Shown piece by piece: positions 34,223 to 43,912 of a DNA stretch of 64,000 nt (within the stretch, counting starts at the first letter, position 1; each line of letters opens with the position of its first letter). Location: positions 1 to 64,000 of the forward strand of contig CACYQI010000007.1 in NCBI GenBank assembly GCA_902776455.1. Direction: 5' to 3'. Source of the DNA: an uncultured Bacteroidales bacterium. GTDB lineage: Bacteria > Bacteroidota > Bacteroidia > Bacteroidales > Bacteroidaceae. The notes below the pieces were generated by a model. The model had not been told where the DNA came from, made no database searches, and saw nothing but the letters and a program-made list of their open reading frames with translations. A program made the translations under genes and the position numbers.

Positions 34223-36019
34223 ATGTTAAATGTAATTCGTACAATGGAATTGATGAATATCCGCTATTATGCAAACACGAAGAAGACTTCCTTGTTGGCA
34301 CTTGCCTTCTGTGCTATGATGGCGACTGCCTGCTCGACGGACTCGCAGACTACTGTTGACGCAGACGGTCAGGTGAGCGACAATCAGAACAACAGCTCTT
34401 CCCAGACATCCGGCCAGCTGGCGACCTTCGACGTCGCTATTGACAAAGTGACTGCTGAGCCTACAGACGTCGCGGCTGAATACTTCCCCAGCGAAGAAGA
34501 TGTGCTGGAGAACAACTCCTTCACGACAGAGGTGCCGATAGACTTGTCCAACCCCGTCGGCAAGACAGAAAACGGCGTGGAAGTGACGGTGGAAGGAGGG
34601 CACGTGACGGCCAATCACGGAGAGACGAAAGGAGTGTGCTATGTCGTGAGCGGCACGACAACGAATGGTTCGCTCACCGTCTTGGGCGAAAAGAAGTACG
34701 CGGTAAGGCTCAACGGCGCAAACATCACGAATCCCGACTCTGCGGCGCTCAACCTGTTGAGCAGTAAGCGTGCTTTTGTCGTTCTTGCCGAAGGGACTTC
34801 CAACTCGCTCTCCGACGGAACGGGAGGCAGCCAGAAGGGTGCACTCTATTGCAAGGGCAAGCTACTCTTCAACGGCAGCGGCTCGCTCTCCGTCGCAGCA
34901 GCAACAAACAACGGCATTCATTCGGCCGACTACATCGTGTTCCGCACGGGCAACAACGTCTATGTCAAGTCGGCAGCCGGCCACGGCATCAAGGCCAACG
35001 ACGGCATCTACATCAATGGGGGCATCCTGAACGTCGAGGTGTCGGCAGCAGCGGCAAAGGGCATCAACTGCGAGAACGACATCATCGTGAACGGCGGACG
35101 TACCACGGTGCTGACCACCGGCAGCGGGACCTACGACACAGACGAGCTCGAAGCAAAAGGAGCGGCCTGCATCAAGGCCGACTCCATGCTGACAGTCAAT
35201 GCCGGAGAGCTGTGGCTGAAGAGTTCCGGTGCAGGCGGAAAGGGCATCAATGGCGATTCCAGTCTCTGCCTGAACGGTGGCAACGTCTATGTCGTCACTA
35301 CCAGCGGAGTGTATAGCTACTCGGGCGACACGTCTTCGCCCAAAGGCATCAAAGTCGATGCCGACATCAACGTCGGCGGCGGCAGGACATGGGTACGAAC
35401 CACAGGCAACAAGGGCGAAGGCATCGAGACGAAGAACACGTTCAGCATGACCGATGGCGAAGTGGCTTCCTATGCCTACGACGATGCCATCAACTCCAAG
35501 AGCACGATGACCATAAGCGGCGGCTATGTCTATGCGCACGGCAGGAACAACGACGGACTCGATGCCAACGGCAACTGCTACGTCAAGGGAGGTACGGTCT
35601 ATGCCCTTTGCTCCGGCTCGCCCGAGGTTGCCATCGATGCGAACACCGAAGGCGGTTACAAGCTCTATGTGGAAGGCGGAACCCTTGTCGCCGTTGGCGG
35701 ACTGGAACAGAATGCCAGCCTTTCGCAATCGTGCTACCAAGCATCTTCGTGGAGCACAGGCACATGGTACGCGCTCAGCAACGGTACAGACACATTCGCC
35801 TTCCTCACCCCCTCAAGCGGCAGTACAGGCCTCGTCGTGTCGGGCGGAACGCAGCCAACGCTCCTGTCGAAAGTCGGCACAAGCGGCGGCACGTTACACT
35901 TCGGCGGTCTCGCCATTAGCCAGCCATCCATCAGCGGCGGTTCAAGCGTCACACTCACGTCCTATACCGGCGGAGGCGGCATGGGGGGCAACCCCGGAGG
36001 CGGCGGTAGGAAATGGTAG
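34223..36019 (+). CDS. Carbohydrate-binding (Cthe_2159/DUF4353-like) lipoprotein
   Basis: A lipoprotein with lipobox ATACS (signal about residues 1-36). The body is a beta-helix-like protein with repeated GIKANDGIYINGG, GINCENDIIVNGG, GIKVDADINVGGG and GIETKNTFSMTDG motifs, as in the Cthe_2159 family, which binds polygalacturonic acid or similar polymers. The C-terminus is glycine-rich (GGGGMGGNPGGGGRKW). The 34253 ATG (MNIRYYANTKKTSLLALAFC) would give a normal signal peptide and is a possible true start. It precedes the LytS/LytR genes by 173 bases and could be linked to them. Confidence 0.75.
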   Translation: MLNVIRTMELMNIRYYANTKKTSLLALAFCAMMATACSTDSQTTVDADGQVSDNQNNSSSQTSGQLATFDVAIDKVTAEPTDVAAEYFPSEEDVLENNSFTTEVPIDLSNPVGKTENGVEVTVEGGHVTANHGETKGVCYVVSGTTTNGSLTVLGEKKYAVRLNGANITNPDSAALNLLSSKRAFVVLAEGTSNSLSDGTGGSQKGALYCKGKLLFNGSGSLSVAAATNNGIHSADYIVFRTGNNVYVKSAAGHGIKANDGIYINGGILNVEVSAAAAKGINCENDIIVNGGRTTVLTTGSGTYDTDELEAKGAACIKADSMLTVNAGELWLKSSGAGGKGINGDSSLCLNGGNVYVVTTSGVYSYSGDTSSPKGIKVDADINVGGGRTWVRTTGNKGEGIETKNTFSMTDGEVASYAYDDAINSKSTMTISGGYVYAHGRNNDGLDANGNCYVKGGTVYALCSGSPEVAIDANTEGGYKLYVEGGTLVAVGGLEQNASLSQSCYQASSWSTGTWYALSNGTDTFAFLTPSSGSTGLVVSGGTQPTLLSKVGTSGGTLHFGGLAISQPSISGGSSVTLTSYTGGGGMGGNPGGGGRKW

Positions 36020-36042
36020 CAGAGACAGCAGGAAACCCCTAC

Positions 36043-36170
36043 CCCACACTTTAGTCTCTCCCCATCCATCTCCCATGGGAGAGGGGGAACAGACCAACCC
36101 CAGCCCTCCCTCTCAAAGGGACTTAGGGCGTCTGAGGAGATTTGAAGGAGGCTCTAAATAGTAAATATAA
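36043..36170. repeat. G/C hairpin repeat and heptamers before the kinase gene
   Basis: TCTCCCATGGGAGAGGGG and related arms occupy the first part; AAATAGTAAATATAAATG-type heptamers follow to the kinase start. Same families as elsewhere. Confidence 0.5.
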
Positions 36171-36192
36171 ATGTAAAACGTAAATTAAGCAG

Positions 36193-37404
36193 ATGAAGAG
36201 AAACTGGACTAACTTGCTTCTGCGGCCGGAAAACGGATTGTACATGGCTCTTTGGGGGCTGGTCTTTGCTGCTATTCCGCTGAGTCTGTACTTGCGGACA
36301 TTCAGCGACCCGTTCTTTGATTTCCAATGGAATGATGTGTTCTTCGAATGGCAGCGCTTCGTCGTCTTTTTCATCCTTTTTCTCGTCCACAACTTCCTGC
36401 TGCTTCCCCTTCTGGTGCCGGGGCATAAGCGTCTGGCTTACTTCTGCTCCGTCGTCGTGGTGGCAGCGGCTTTCACCATCTACCATTGCAGCAACAAACC
36501 CAAAGGTCCACGTGGCCGGCGCAGACCGCCCATAGAGCAACAGCACTTCAGGCACAGGGAGTTGGCTCACCATCGTCCCGGTCCATCCGATTCGTGTACA
36601 GCCCTCGCCAAGCCGTCGGCCGAAGGGAGAGACTTCGTCCATCAGCCGAAGGAGAGATGGAGAGCTGGCCATAGGGAAAAGGCCTTCGAGAAAGGCGGAC
36701 CACCCTTCTTCGACGAGCGCGACATCCTAGTTGTCGGCATCCTGATACTCATGTTCGGAGCCAACCTCGGCATCAAGGTCTATTTCCGTAGCCACGAGGA
36801 CCGCAAACGCCTCTCCGAGCTTGAAAAGCAGAATCTGGAGCACCAGCTGGAGTACCTCCGCTACCAGATAAACCCGCATTTCTTCATGAACACGCTCAAC
36901 AACATACATGCCCTCGTTGACATCGACCCGCAGAAGGCAAAGACTTCCATCGTAGAACTCTCGAAGATGATGCGCTACGTGCTCTATGATGGCAACAAGC
37001 AGAGCGTCGCTCTCTCGCAGGAACTCGACTTCATCCGGCACTACGTCTTCCTCATGCAACTGCGCTATACCGACCATGTCAGAATCGAACTCGACCTTCC
37101 GCAAGGGCTGCCCGAACGCCACATACCGCCCCTCATACTCATCACCTTCGTCGAAAACGCCTTCAAGCACAGCATCAGCTACCAGAAGGAGTCGTTTGTC
37201 CACGTGAAAGTAGCCATCGGGAAAGGCGAACTGCACTTCACCTGCCACAACTCGAAGGCAGAGAATCCCAATCAGGAAAAAGGCGGAGTAGGACTCACTA
37301 ACGTGCAGGGACGGCTCGACCTGCTCTATGGCCGCCACTACACGCTGCACATCGACGAAACCTCTGAAACATATACTGCTACACTTAAAATCCCCTTGTC
37401 ATGA
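36193..37404 (+). CDS. LytS-type sensor histidine kinase
   Basis: A membrane histidine kinase of the LytS/YehU class (403 residues). Four hydrophobic segments (about 17-33, 54-75, 81-98, 178-197), then the dimerisation and phospho-acceptor motif YQINPHFFMNTLNNIH with His229 and an ATPase part with FVENAFKHSISY and GVGLTNVQGRLDLLYG. The loop at about 100-176 is rich in Arg, His and Pro. It overlaps the response regulator by 4 bases, so the two form a two-component pair. Signal not known. Confidence 0.85.
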   Translation: MKRNWTNLLLRPENGLYMALWGLVFAAIPLSLYLRTFSDPFFDFQWNDVFFEWQRFVVFFILFLVHNFLLLPLLVPGHKRLAYFCSVVVVAAAFTIYHCSNKPKGPRGRRRPPIEQQHFRHRELAHHRPGPSDSCTALAKPSAEGRDFVHQPKERWRAGHREKAFEKGGPPFFDERDILVVGILILMFGANLGIKVYFRSHEDRKRLSELEKQNLEHQLEYLRYQINPHFFMNTLNNIHALVDIDPQKAKTSIVELSKMMRYVLYDGNKQSVALSQELDFIRHYVFLMQLRYTDHVRIELDLPQGLPERHIPPLILITFVENAFKHSISYQKESFVHVKVAIGKGELHFTCHNSKAENPNQEKGGVGLTNVQGRLDLLYGRHYTLHIDETSETYTATLKIPLS

Positions 37405-38123
37405 TACGTTGCCTTGCAATCGACGATGAGCCTCTGGCTCTCTGGCAAATCGCCAACTACATCGAGAAAGTGCCCTTCCTCGAACTTGCCGCCTCATGCC
37501 GCAGCGCATTGGAGGCACGCACATTCCTCGAGCACGACACCATCGACGCCATCTTCTGCGACATCAACATGCCCGACCTCAACGGCATGGATTTCGTGAA
37601 GTCGCTCGACGTACCGCCCCTCATCATCTTCACTACCGCCTACAGCGAATATGCCGTCGATAGCTACCGACTCGGTGCAATCGATTACCTCCTCAAACCC
37701 TTCGGACTACAGGAATTCCAAAGAGCCGCCAACCGAATCAAAGAACGGCTCGAAAGCAGGACCGACGGCCACAATCCGGCATCACAGCAAGACCCCGACC
37801 AACTCTTTATTCGCACCGACTACCGAATCGTCAGCGTACGCATCTCAAGCATACGCTACATCGAGGCCATGAGCGAGTACCTGAAGATATGGACAGAAGG
37901 CCAGCAGAAGCCCATCATCACGCTCCTCTCGATGAAGAAACTCGAGGAACGACTGCCTTCGAACTTCATGCGCATCCACCGCTCCTACATCGTCAACCTC
38001 AACAAGATACAGGAAGTGAACAAGAACCGCATCTTCCTCGACTCACAGACAGAGCTGCCCATCGGCGACCTCTACAAAGAAGAGTTCCAAGCTTACCTCA
38101 ACGCCAACTACCTCGTCAAGTAG
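37401..38123 (+). CDS. LytTR-type response regulator
   Basis: A 240-residue regulator. The receiver domain has the phospho-acceptor Asp54 (FCDINMPDLNG), the switch Thr/Lys region (FTTAYSEYAV, DYLLKPF), and a LytTR DNA-binding domain (about 135-240) with IRYIEAMSEYLKIWTEGQ and MRIHRSYIVNLNKI. Overlaps the kinase gene by 4 bases. The target genes are not visible; the lipoprotein upstream is a candidate. Confidence 0.9.
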   Translation: MIRCLAIDDEPLALWQIANYIEKVPFLELAASCRSALEARTFLEHDTIDAIFCDINMPDLNGMDFVKSLDVPPLIIFTTAYSEYAVDSYRLGAIDYLLKPFGLQEFQRAANRIKERLESRTDGHNPASQQDPDQLFIRTDYRIVSVRISSIRYIEAMSEYLKIWTEGQQKPIITLLSMKKLEERLPSNFMRIHRSYIVNLNKIQEVNKNRIFLDSQTELPIGDLYKEEFQAYLNANYLVK

Positions 38124-38312
38124 CGGGAGCGGTCGGCGCACTTCATGCACGACAAGCAACGGCTGTCCGAATACGCAAAAACGTCAAATCACTCAACCTT
38201 CGCTTAACGTCAAGTCCGTCAGAAAGGGACAAAGCAACCTGCATTCCGACGGTCCGACGAAGCCTATGGCAAAGCGAAAGTGGGGTAATTTGACGTTTTG
38301 ATTTTATAAATT

Positions 38313-38342
38313 TTGAATTTTGAATTAATTGTTGTACCTTTG
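38313..38342 (+). promoter_or_regulatory. Promoter of tgt
   Basis: TTG (38313-38315), 19 nt, TACCTTTG (38335-38342). The leader to the ATG at 38364 is about 15 nt, which supports the start chosen for tgt. Confidence 0.75.
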
Positions 38343-38363
38343 CACGCGGAAAAATCAGCCTCA

Positions 38364-39494
38364 ATGATATTCAAGCTACAACATACAGACCCCCTCTCCA
38401 ATGCCCGTGCAGGCCTCATCACGACCGACCACGGACAGATAGAAACCCCCATCTTCATGCCCGTCGGCACAGTAGGCAGCGTGAAAGGCATTACCGACCG
38501 CGACCTTCACCAGGAAGTGAAGGCTCAGATCATACTGGGCAACACCTACCACCTCTACCTCCGACCCGGCACAGAGATACTCGAGAAAGCCGGCGGCCTG
38601 CACCGCTTCAACGGTTGGGACAAGCCCATACTGACGGATAGCGGCGGCTTTCAGGTCTTTTCCCTTGCTGGCATACGCAAACTGACCGAAGAGGGATGCA
38701 CCTTCCAAAGCCACATCGACGGCAGCCGACATACGTTCACGCCCGAAAGAGTGATGGACATAGAACGAAGCATCGGAGGCGACATCATCATGGCCCTCGA
38801 CGAGTGTCCACCAGGCAACAGCGACTACAACTATGCCAAGAAGAGCCTCGGACTCACTCACCGCTGGCTCGACCGCTGCATCAAACGACTCAATGAGACG
38901 GAACCGCTCTACGGATACAGCCAAAGCCTCTTCCCCATCGTTCAGGGCTGCACCTTCCGCGACCTCAGAATACAAAGTGCGGAATTCGTGGCCTCGAAAG
39001 AAGCCGACGGCAACGCTATCGGCGGATTGGCCGTGGGAGAGCCTACGGAAGTGATGTACGAGATGATAGAAGTGGTGAACGCCATTCTGCCGAAGGACAA
39101 GCCGCGATACCTGATGGGCGTCGGCACTCCTGCCAACATCCTCGAAGCCATAGAACGAGGCGTCGATATGTTCGACTGCGTCATGCCTACCCGAAACGGC
39201 AGAAACGCCATGCTCTTCACGAGCCAAGGCATCATGAACATGCGCAACAAGAAGTGGGAGGACGACTTCTCCCCCATCGACCCGACGGGAACAGCTTGGG
39301 TGGACGGCTTCTACACAAAAGCCTACCTCCACCACCTCTTCAAGGCACAGGAACTGCTTGCCCTGCAAATAGGCAGCATCCACAACCTCAGCTTCTACCT
39401 CTGGCTCGTAGGCGAAGCAAGGAAACACATCATCGCAGGCGACTTCTCTACATGGAAGCCGGCTATGGTCAAGCAGGTAATGCAGAGAATATGA
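38364..39494 (+). CDS. tgt: Queuine/preQ1 tRNA-guanine transglycosylase
   Basis: It swaps guanine 34 of GUN-anticodon tRNAs for a queuosine precursor. Motifs: LGNTYHLYLRPG, DSGGFQVFSLAGI, DECPPGNSDYN, QGCTFRDLR, GGLAVGE and MGVGTPANILEAIERGVDMFDCVMPTRNGRN are the active-site parts. The canonical zinc cysteines (CxCxxC) of the bacterial enzyme are absent; the corresponding place reads IDPTGTAWVDGFYTKAY. That substitution may be a lineage trait. The start lies at 38364, in agreement with the promoter. lptG-like gene follows. Confidence 0.92.
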   Translation: MIFKLQHTDPLSNARAGLITTDHGQIETPIFMPVGTVGSVKGITDRDLHQEVKAQIILGNTYHLYLRPGTEILEKAGGLHRFNGWDKPILTDSGGFQVFSLAGIRKLTEEGCTFQSHIDGSRHTFTPERVMDIERSIGGDIIMALDECPPGNSDYNYAKKSLGLTHRWLDRCIKRLNETEPLYGYSQSLFPIVQGCTFRDLRIQSAEFVASKEADGNAIGGLAVGEPTEVMYEMIEVVNAILPKDKPRYLMGVGTPANILEAIERGVDMFDCVMPTRNGRNAMLFTSQGIMNMRNKKWEDDFSPIDPTGTAWVDGFYTKAYLHHLFKAQELLALQIGSIHNLSFYLWLVGEARKHIIAGDFSTWKPAMVKQVMQRI

Positions 39495-39560
39495 CGACAT
39501 GACGAAATAACAACATGACGAAATGACGTTATTACGATATAACGACATTACGATTCGTAA
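39494..39560. repeat. 8-bp ATGACGNN array before lptG
   Basis: Units of 8 bp of the form ATGACGAC, ATGACGAA, ATAACAAC and relatives, lying directly after the tgt stop and before the permease start. Third example of this family. Confidence 0.6.
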
Positions 39561-39570
39561 AATAGTGTAA

Positions 39571-40659
39571 ATGAAGAAAATCGACCGCTACATCATCGGT
39601 AAGTTCCTCGGCACTTACTTCTTCTCCATCGTGCTTATCATAAGCATCGGTGTGGTGTTCGATTTCAATGAGAACATCGACCGCTTCACCGAGTCGAATG
39701 CGCCGTGGCGAGCCATCGTCTTTCAGTACTACCTCAACTTCATCCCCTACTACGCCAACCTCTTCAGCGCCCTGTTCGTCTTCATCAGCGTCATCTTCTT
39801 CACCTCGAAGATGGCAGACGGCAGCGAAATCATTGCCATGATAAGTGCCGGCATCAGCTACCGACGGCTCCTGCTGCCATACATGATAAGCTCTGCCATC
39901 ATTGCCTCCCTTACCTTCTATCTCGGGTCGGAGGTCATTCCGCGAAGCAGCGTGAAACGTCTCGCCTTCGAGAACACCTACAAGAAACGCAACAAGAACC
40001 CGACATATGCCGAGAAAGTACAGTTGCAGGTAGAGCCGGGTGTCATTGCCTACATGGAGCACTTCGACGGAGTCAGCAAGACCGGCGTACACTTCTCGCT
40101 CGACATGTTCGAGAACAAGAAGCTCGTCTCGCACCTATCAGCAGGCACAGCCCAATACGACACGCTGAGCGACGTCCGCTACCAATGGCACTTGAGGGAT
40201 GTCACGGTGCGCGAACTTCGCGGCATGAGGGAGAAAATCACGCATTACGACCTCGTCGATTCCATCATTCGCATCGAGCCGCAAGACTTCCTCTTCATCC
40301 GCAACCAGCAGGAAACGATGACGAATGCCGCGCTGAAAGAGTACATAGAGAAGCAACGCAACCGCGGAAGCGGCAACCTGAGCATCTTCGAGGTGGAGTA
40401 CTACAAGCGCTATGCATCGCCCTTCGCCGCCTTCATTCTCTCCTCCATCGGCATGTCGCTGTCCTCCCGCAAACGCAAAGGCGGAATGGGCTTCTCGTTG
40501 GGAATAGGTATTGCCCTGAGTGCCACCTACATCCTGCTGCAAGGCATCTCGGCAACCTTCTCTACAAACGCAGGAATGCATCCTGCCCTCGCTGCCTGGA
40601 TGCCCAACATCCTATATACATTAATCGCGATATATCTCTATCGCAAGGCACCGAGGTAA
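39571..40659 (+). CDS. LptG/LptF-family permease (second copy)
   Basis: A 362-residue inner-membrane protein of the lipopolysaccharide exporter. The N-terminal segments (FFSIVLIISIGVVFDF, YANLFSALFVFISVIFF), a periplasmic domain, and the C-terminal YKRYASPFAAFILSSIGMSLSSRKRKGGMGFSLGIGIALS are as in the family. It lacks the C-terminal extension of the paralogue at 4140-6080. The tgt-lptG order is usual in Bacteroidales. Confidence 0.9.
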   Translation: MKKIDRYIIGKFLGTYFFSIVLIISIGVVFDFNENIDRFTESNAPWRAIVFQYYLNFIPYYANLFSALFVFISVIFFTSKMADGSEIIAMISAGISYRRLLLPYMISSAIIASLTFYLGSEVIPRSSVKRLAFENTYKKRNKNPTYAEKVQLQVEPGVIAYMEHFDGVSKTGVHFSLDMFENKKLVSHLSAGTAQYDTLSDVRYQWHLRDVTVRELRGMREKITHYDLVDSIIRIEPQDFLFIRNQQETMTNAALKEYIEKQRNRGSGNLSIFEVEYYKRYASPFAAFILSSIGMSLSSRKRKGGMGFSLGIGIALSATYILLQGISATFSTNAGMHPALAAWMPNILYTLIAIYLYRKAPR

Positions 40660-40828
40660 ATGAAGAATGAAGAATGAAGTATTTGCTACCGCGATTAGTA
40701 AATTAAGAATGAAGAATGAAGAATGAAGAATTTGCTACCGCGCTCAATAAATGAAGAATTAAATCCTTAAATCATAAAATCCTTAAATCATAAAATCCTT
40801 AAATCTTTAAATCCTTAAATCTTTAAAT
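40660..40828. repeat. Heptamer arrays after lptG
   Basis: GAATGAA units begin right at the stop codon and end in GCTACCGCG twice (near 40690 and 40742); TTAAATC/CTTAAAT-type repeats then fill the rest to the helicase start. The GCTACCGCG tail also occurs inside the second ketosynthase. Confidence 0.7.
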
Positions 40829-40838
40829 TGTAAATATC

Positions 40839-42104
40839 TTGGATTTCTACGACTTAGACCTCAACGACTATGTCCTCGATGCACTCGACGACATGAACTT
40901 CACCGAAACGACTCCCATTCAGGAGCATGCCATTCCGCCTATTCTGGAGGGACGCGACATGATGGGCGTCGCACAGACGGGAACAGGCAAGACGGCAGCC
41001 TACCTTCTGCCTGTACTGAGCATGCTCGCCGACGGCGGCTATCCGAAAGATGCCATCAACTGCATCATCATGTCGCCTACACGCGAACTTGCACAGCAGA
41101 TTGATAGTGCCATGCAAGGCTTTGCATATTATCTGAATGACATCAGCAGCGTAGCCGTCTATGGCGGCAACGACGGCATCCGATACGAGCAGGAGAAGCG
41201 AGCCATGCAGAGCGGAGCGGATGTCGTCATCGCTACACCGGGCCGACTCATCAGCCATCTCAGCCTCGGCAACATCGACCTCAGCCGCGTCTCGTTCTTC
41301 ATCCTCGACGAGGCAGACAGAATGCTCGACATGGGCTTCTGCGACGACATCCTCCTCATAGCTAAAGCACTCCCCAAGGAGCACCAGACAATCATGTTCA
41401 GCGCAACAATGCCCGGCGACATATTGAACTTGGCACACAGCATCTTGCAGAATCCTGTTGAAGTGAAACTTGCGGTCAGCAAGCCTGCCGACAACATCCG
41501 GCAGAGTGCTTATGTTTGCTACGAACCGCAGAAGCTTCTCGTCGTCAAGCATCTCTTCGAGCAGGAGCCACCGCATCGCGTCATCATCTTCGTCGGCTCG
41601 AAGAAGAAGACGAAGGAACTTGCCATCAGCATCATTCGTGCCGGCTACAACGCCAGAGCCATGCACAGCGACCTCTCGCAAGCAGAACGCGACGAAGTGA
41701 TGCATCTCTTCCGCAGCGGAAAGATTGACATCCTTGTAGCCACTGACATTGTGGCCCGCGGCATCGACATCGACGACATTGCCATCGTCATCAACTTCGA
41801 CGTGCCCCGCGACGAGGAAGACTACGTTCACCGCATCGGCAGAACAGCAAGAGCAGGACGTGGCGGACGGGCAGTCACGCTTGTCGGCGAAAAGGACATG
41901 TACTTCTTCCGACAGATAGAAAGGTTTCTCGGCAAAGAGATACACAAGGAGAAAATGCCCGAAGAGTTTGGCGAAACACCTGCCTACCACTCTGCCGGCA
42001 AAAGCAAAAAGCCAAACGCAAAAGGCAGATACTACGGCAAAGGGAGAGGCAGAGGAAAAGGCAAAGGAGGAAAGAACCACTGCCATAATTGCAAATGCAA
42101 ATAA
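40839..42104 (+). CDS. DEAD-box RNA helicase (RhlE-like)
   Basis: A 421-residue helicase. The Q motif (TETTPIQEHAIPPIL), AQTGTGKT, PTRELA, TPGRL, DEAD (ILDEADRML), SAT, ARGID and HRIGRTAR are in order, and a basic Gly/Lys-rich tail (GRGRGKGKGG) follows. The frame opens with TTG at 40839 (MDFYDLDLNDYVLDAL); no ATG lies upstream in frame, so a TTG start is likely. It remodels RNA, perhaps in ribosome assembly or cold response. Confidence 0.9.
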   Translation: MDFYDLDLNDYVLDALDDMNFTETTPIQEHAIPPILEGRDMMGVAQTGTGKTAAYLLPVLSMLADGGYPKDAINCIIMSPTRELAQQIDSAMQGFAYYLNDISSVAVYGGNDGIRYEQEKRAMQSGADVVIATPGRLISHLSLGNIDLSRVSFFILDEADRMLDMGFCDDILLIAKALPKEHQTIMFSATMPGDILNLAHSILQNPVEVKLAVSKPADNIRQSAYVCYEPQKLLVVKHLFEQEPPHRVIIFVGSKKKTKELAISIIRAGYNARAMHSDLSQAERDEVMHLFRSGKIDILVATDIVARGIDIDDIAIVINFDVPRDEEDYVHRIGRTARAGRGGRAVTLVGEKDMYFFRQIERFLGKEIHKEKMPEEFGETPAYHSAGKSKKPNAKGRYYGKGRGRGKGKGGKNHCHNCKCK

Positions 42105-42118
42105 GCCACGAATGAAGG

Positions 42119-42198
42119 GCCTTAATTTTTAATTGTGAATTGTGAATTGTGAAGGGCGTAGCCTAATTATGCATTATGAATTAAGAATTATGAATTAA
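42119..42198. repeat. AATTGTG/AATTATG heptamers before the pseudouridine synthase
   Basis: AATTGTG units followed by AATTATG units run up to the start codon at 42199; a short insertion (GGGCGTAGCC) interrupts them. Confidence 0.6.
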
Positions 42199-43119
42199 AT
42201 GAAACAGCTAACCGGTGAACAATACGCCCGAAGGAAATACATAACCCTGTCTGTAAGAGAGCCAATGCCACTTATGGAATTCCTAATGAAGGAAATGAGC
42301 GGCATCAGTCGCAACCGAGTCAAAGACTTGCTTGCCGGGCACGCCATAATGGTCGATAGACAACTCGTCACGCGTTACGACTTCCCGCTTGAAGTCGGGC
42401 AGACGGTTCTCGTCAGCCGACACAAACGAAGCACGGAGCTTCGAAACAAATACGTCAAGATAATCTACGAGGATAAGGACATCATCGTCATCGAAAAGTC
42501 GGAAGGCATTCTCAGCATGGCCTCCGCTCCCGGACAGTACTGCGTCAAGACCATCCTCGACGAGTATTTCCGAGGGCGTCACTTCCCCTGCACGGCTCAT
42601 GTGGTGCATCGGCTCGACCGCGACACCAGCGGACTGATGATCTACGCCAAAAGCCTCGAGGCAAGGAAGATACTCGAAGAGAATTGGCATAACATCGTCT
42701 TCGACCGCCGCTACGTGGCAGTACTCTGCGGCGAAATGAAGCAGGAAGGCGGCACCGTACACTCATGGCTCAAGGACAACAAGGCCTACGTCACCTACAG
42801 CAGCCCAGTCGATAACGGAGGCAAGGAAGCCATCACTCACTACCGCCGCATCGCCACGAACCGACACTACACCCTTGCTGAAATGCGACTCGAAACGGGA
42901 CGGAAGAACCAGATTCGCGTCCACATGAAAGACCTCGGCTATCCCATTGCAGGCGACGACAAGTACGGCTACGGCCCCTGCCCTCTTCATCGGCTGGCAC
43001 TCCATGCCTTCCGCCTTTACTTCTATCACCCGAAGACAGGAGAGCTGATGAAGTTCGAAACTCCCTACCCTACTGCTTTCGCAAAACTATTCGAAAACCC
43101 AAATAACCAATCATTATGA
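42199..43119 (+). CDS. RluA-family pseudouridine synthase
   Basis: It modifies uridines of rRNA or tRNA. An S4-like RNA-binding part (about 20-75; PLMEFLMKEMSGISRNRVKDLL) precedes the catalytic domain with HRLDRDTSGLMIYAK (catalytic Asp) and ETGRKNQIRVHM. 306 residues, normal length. It overlaps the DUF4923 gene by 4 bases. Confidence 0.93.
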   Translation: MKQLTGEQYARRKYITLSVREPMPLMEFLMKEMSGISRNRVKDLLAGHAIMVDRQLVTRYDFPLEVGQTVLVSRHKRSTELRNKYVKIIYEDKDIIVIEKSEGILSMASAPGQYCVKTILDEYFRGRHFPCTAHVVHRLDRDTSGLMIYAKSLEARKILEENWHNIVFDRRYVAVLCGEMKQEGGTVHSWLKDNKAYVTYSSPVDNGGKEAITHYRRIATNRHYTLAEMRLETGRKNQIRVHMKDLGYPIAGDDKYGYGPCPLHRLALHAFRLYFYHPKTGELMKFETPYPTAFAKLFENPNNQSL

Positions 43120-43751
43120 ACAAAGTAAAATCATTTGCAGCCATTGTCGCTGCAAGCCTGACACTCGCATCCTGCGGTCTCGGCACAACCGGAACTACGA
43201 CAACAAACAACACCGCTGCCCAGAACACAGACATCCTGCAGGCCGGTACAGGCATCCTGGGAACTATTCTCGGCAACATCCTTGGCGGCACAACCTCCCA
43301 GCAGACGCTTATCGGCACATGGACCTATTCGGGACCGAAGGTCGTCTTCGAGAGCGAGAACATCCTTTCGCAGATTGGCGGACAAGTGGTCAGCAGCAAC
43401 CTCGAACAGAAGCTTGGCACACAGCTCGCCAAGATAGGCTTCACAGCAGGAAAGTCTGCTCTTGTCCTCAACAACGACGGCTCTTGCTCGCTGGCACTTG
43501 GCAAAAGGACTCTTCCCGGCACCTACACCTATGATGCCAGCTCCAACAAGCTGACACTTTCGGGCGTGCTTGGCGTAGGACAGATGACATGTACCGTTTC
43601 CGTACAGGGCGGACAGCTCTTCATGCTCTTCGATGCCGACAAGCTGCTTGCCGTAGCCACTTCGCTCTCCTCCAAGAGCACCAGCACCCTCGGTTCCATC
43701 CTCAACAGCTATTCAGGACTCAAGCTGGGCTGGGCAATGACGAAGCCCTAA
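43116..43751 (+). CDS. DUF4923 family lipoprotein
   Basis: A 211-residue lipoprotein: signal peptide with lipobox LASC, then a body with IGTWTYSGPKVVFESENIL, AKIGFTAGKSALVLNNDGS and ILNSYSGLKLGWAMTKP. This DUF is typical of Bacteroidales; its function is unknown. The start overlaps the pseudouridine synthase stop, so it is co-transcribed. Confidence 0.88.
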   Translation: MNKVKSFAAIVAASLTLASCGLGTTGTTTTNNTAAQNTDILQAGTGILGTILGNILGGTTSQQTLIGTWTYSGPKVVFESENILSQIGGQVVSSNLEQKLGTQLAKIGFTAGKSALVLNNDGSCSLALGKRTLPGTYTYDASSNKLTLSGVLGVGQMTCTVSVQGGQLFMLFDADKLLAVATSLSSKSTSTLGSILNSYSGLKLGWAMTKP

Positions 43752-43912
43752 GCTTCAGCAATTCAACCTGCACGCAACACACCCCAAAGAACATATAATT
43801 GATGGAAATTCGTGGGTGATTCTTCGGCTGTTAGCCTCAGGCGCAGGCGGAACATGGTAATTCGTGTGTCTTCTATTTCAACATATAATTGCCACGAATT
43901 GTCCATGAATTT

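Noticed and set aside
36492-36720. Arg/His/Pro-rich loop of the LytS kinase as a fourth in-frame insert
   Set aside because: The DNA is not a clear copy of any repeat, and such linkers are naturally variable in this family.
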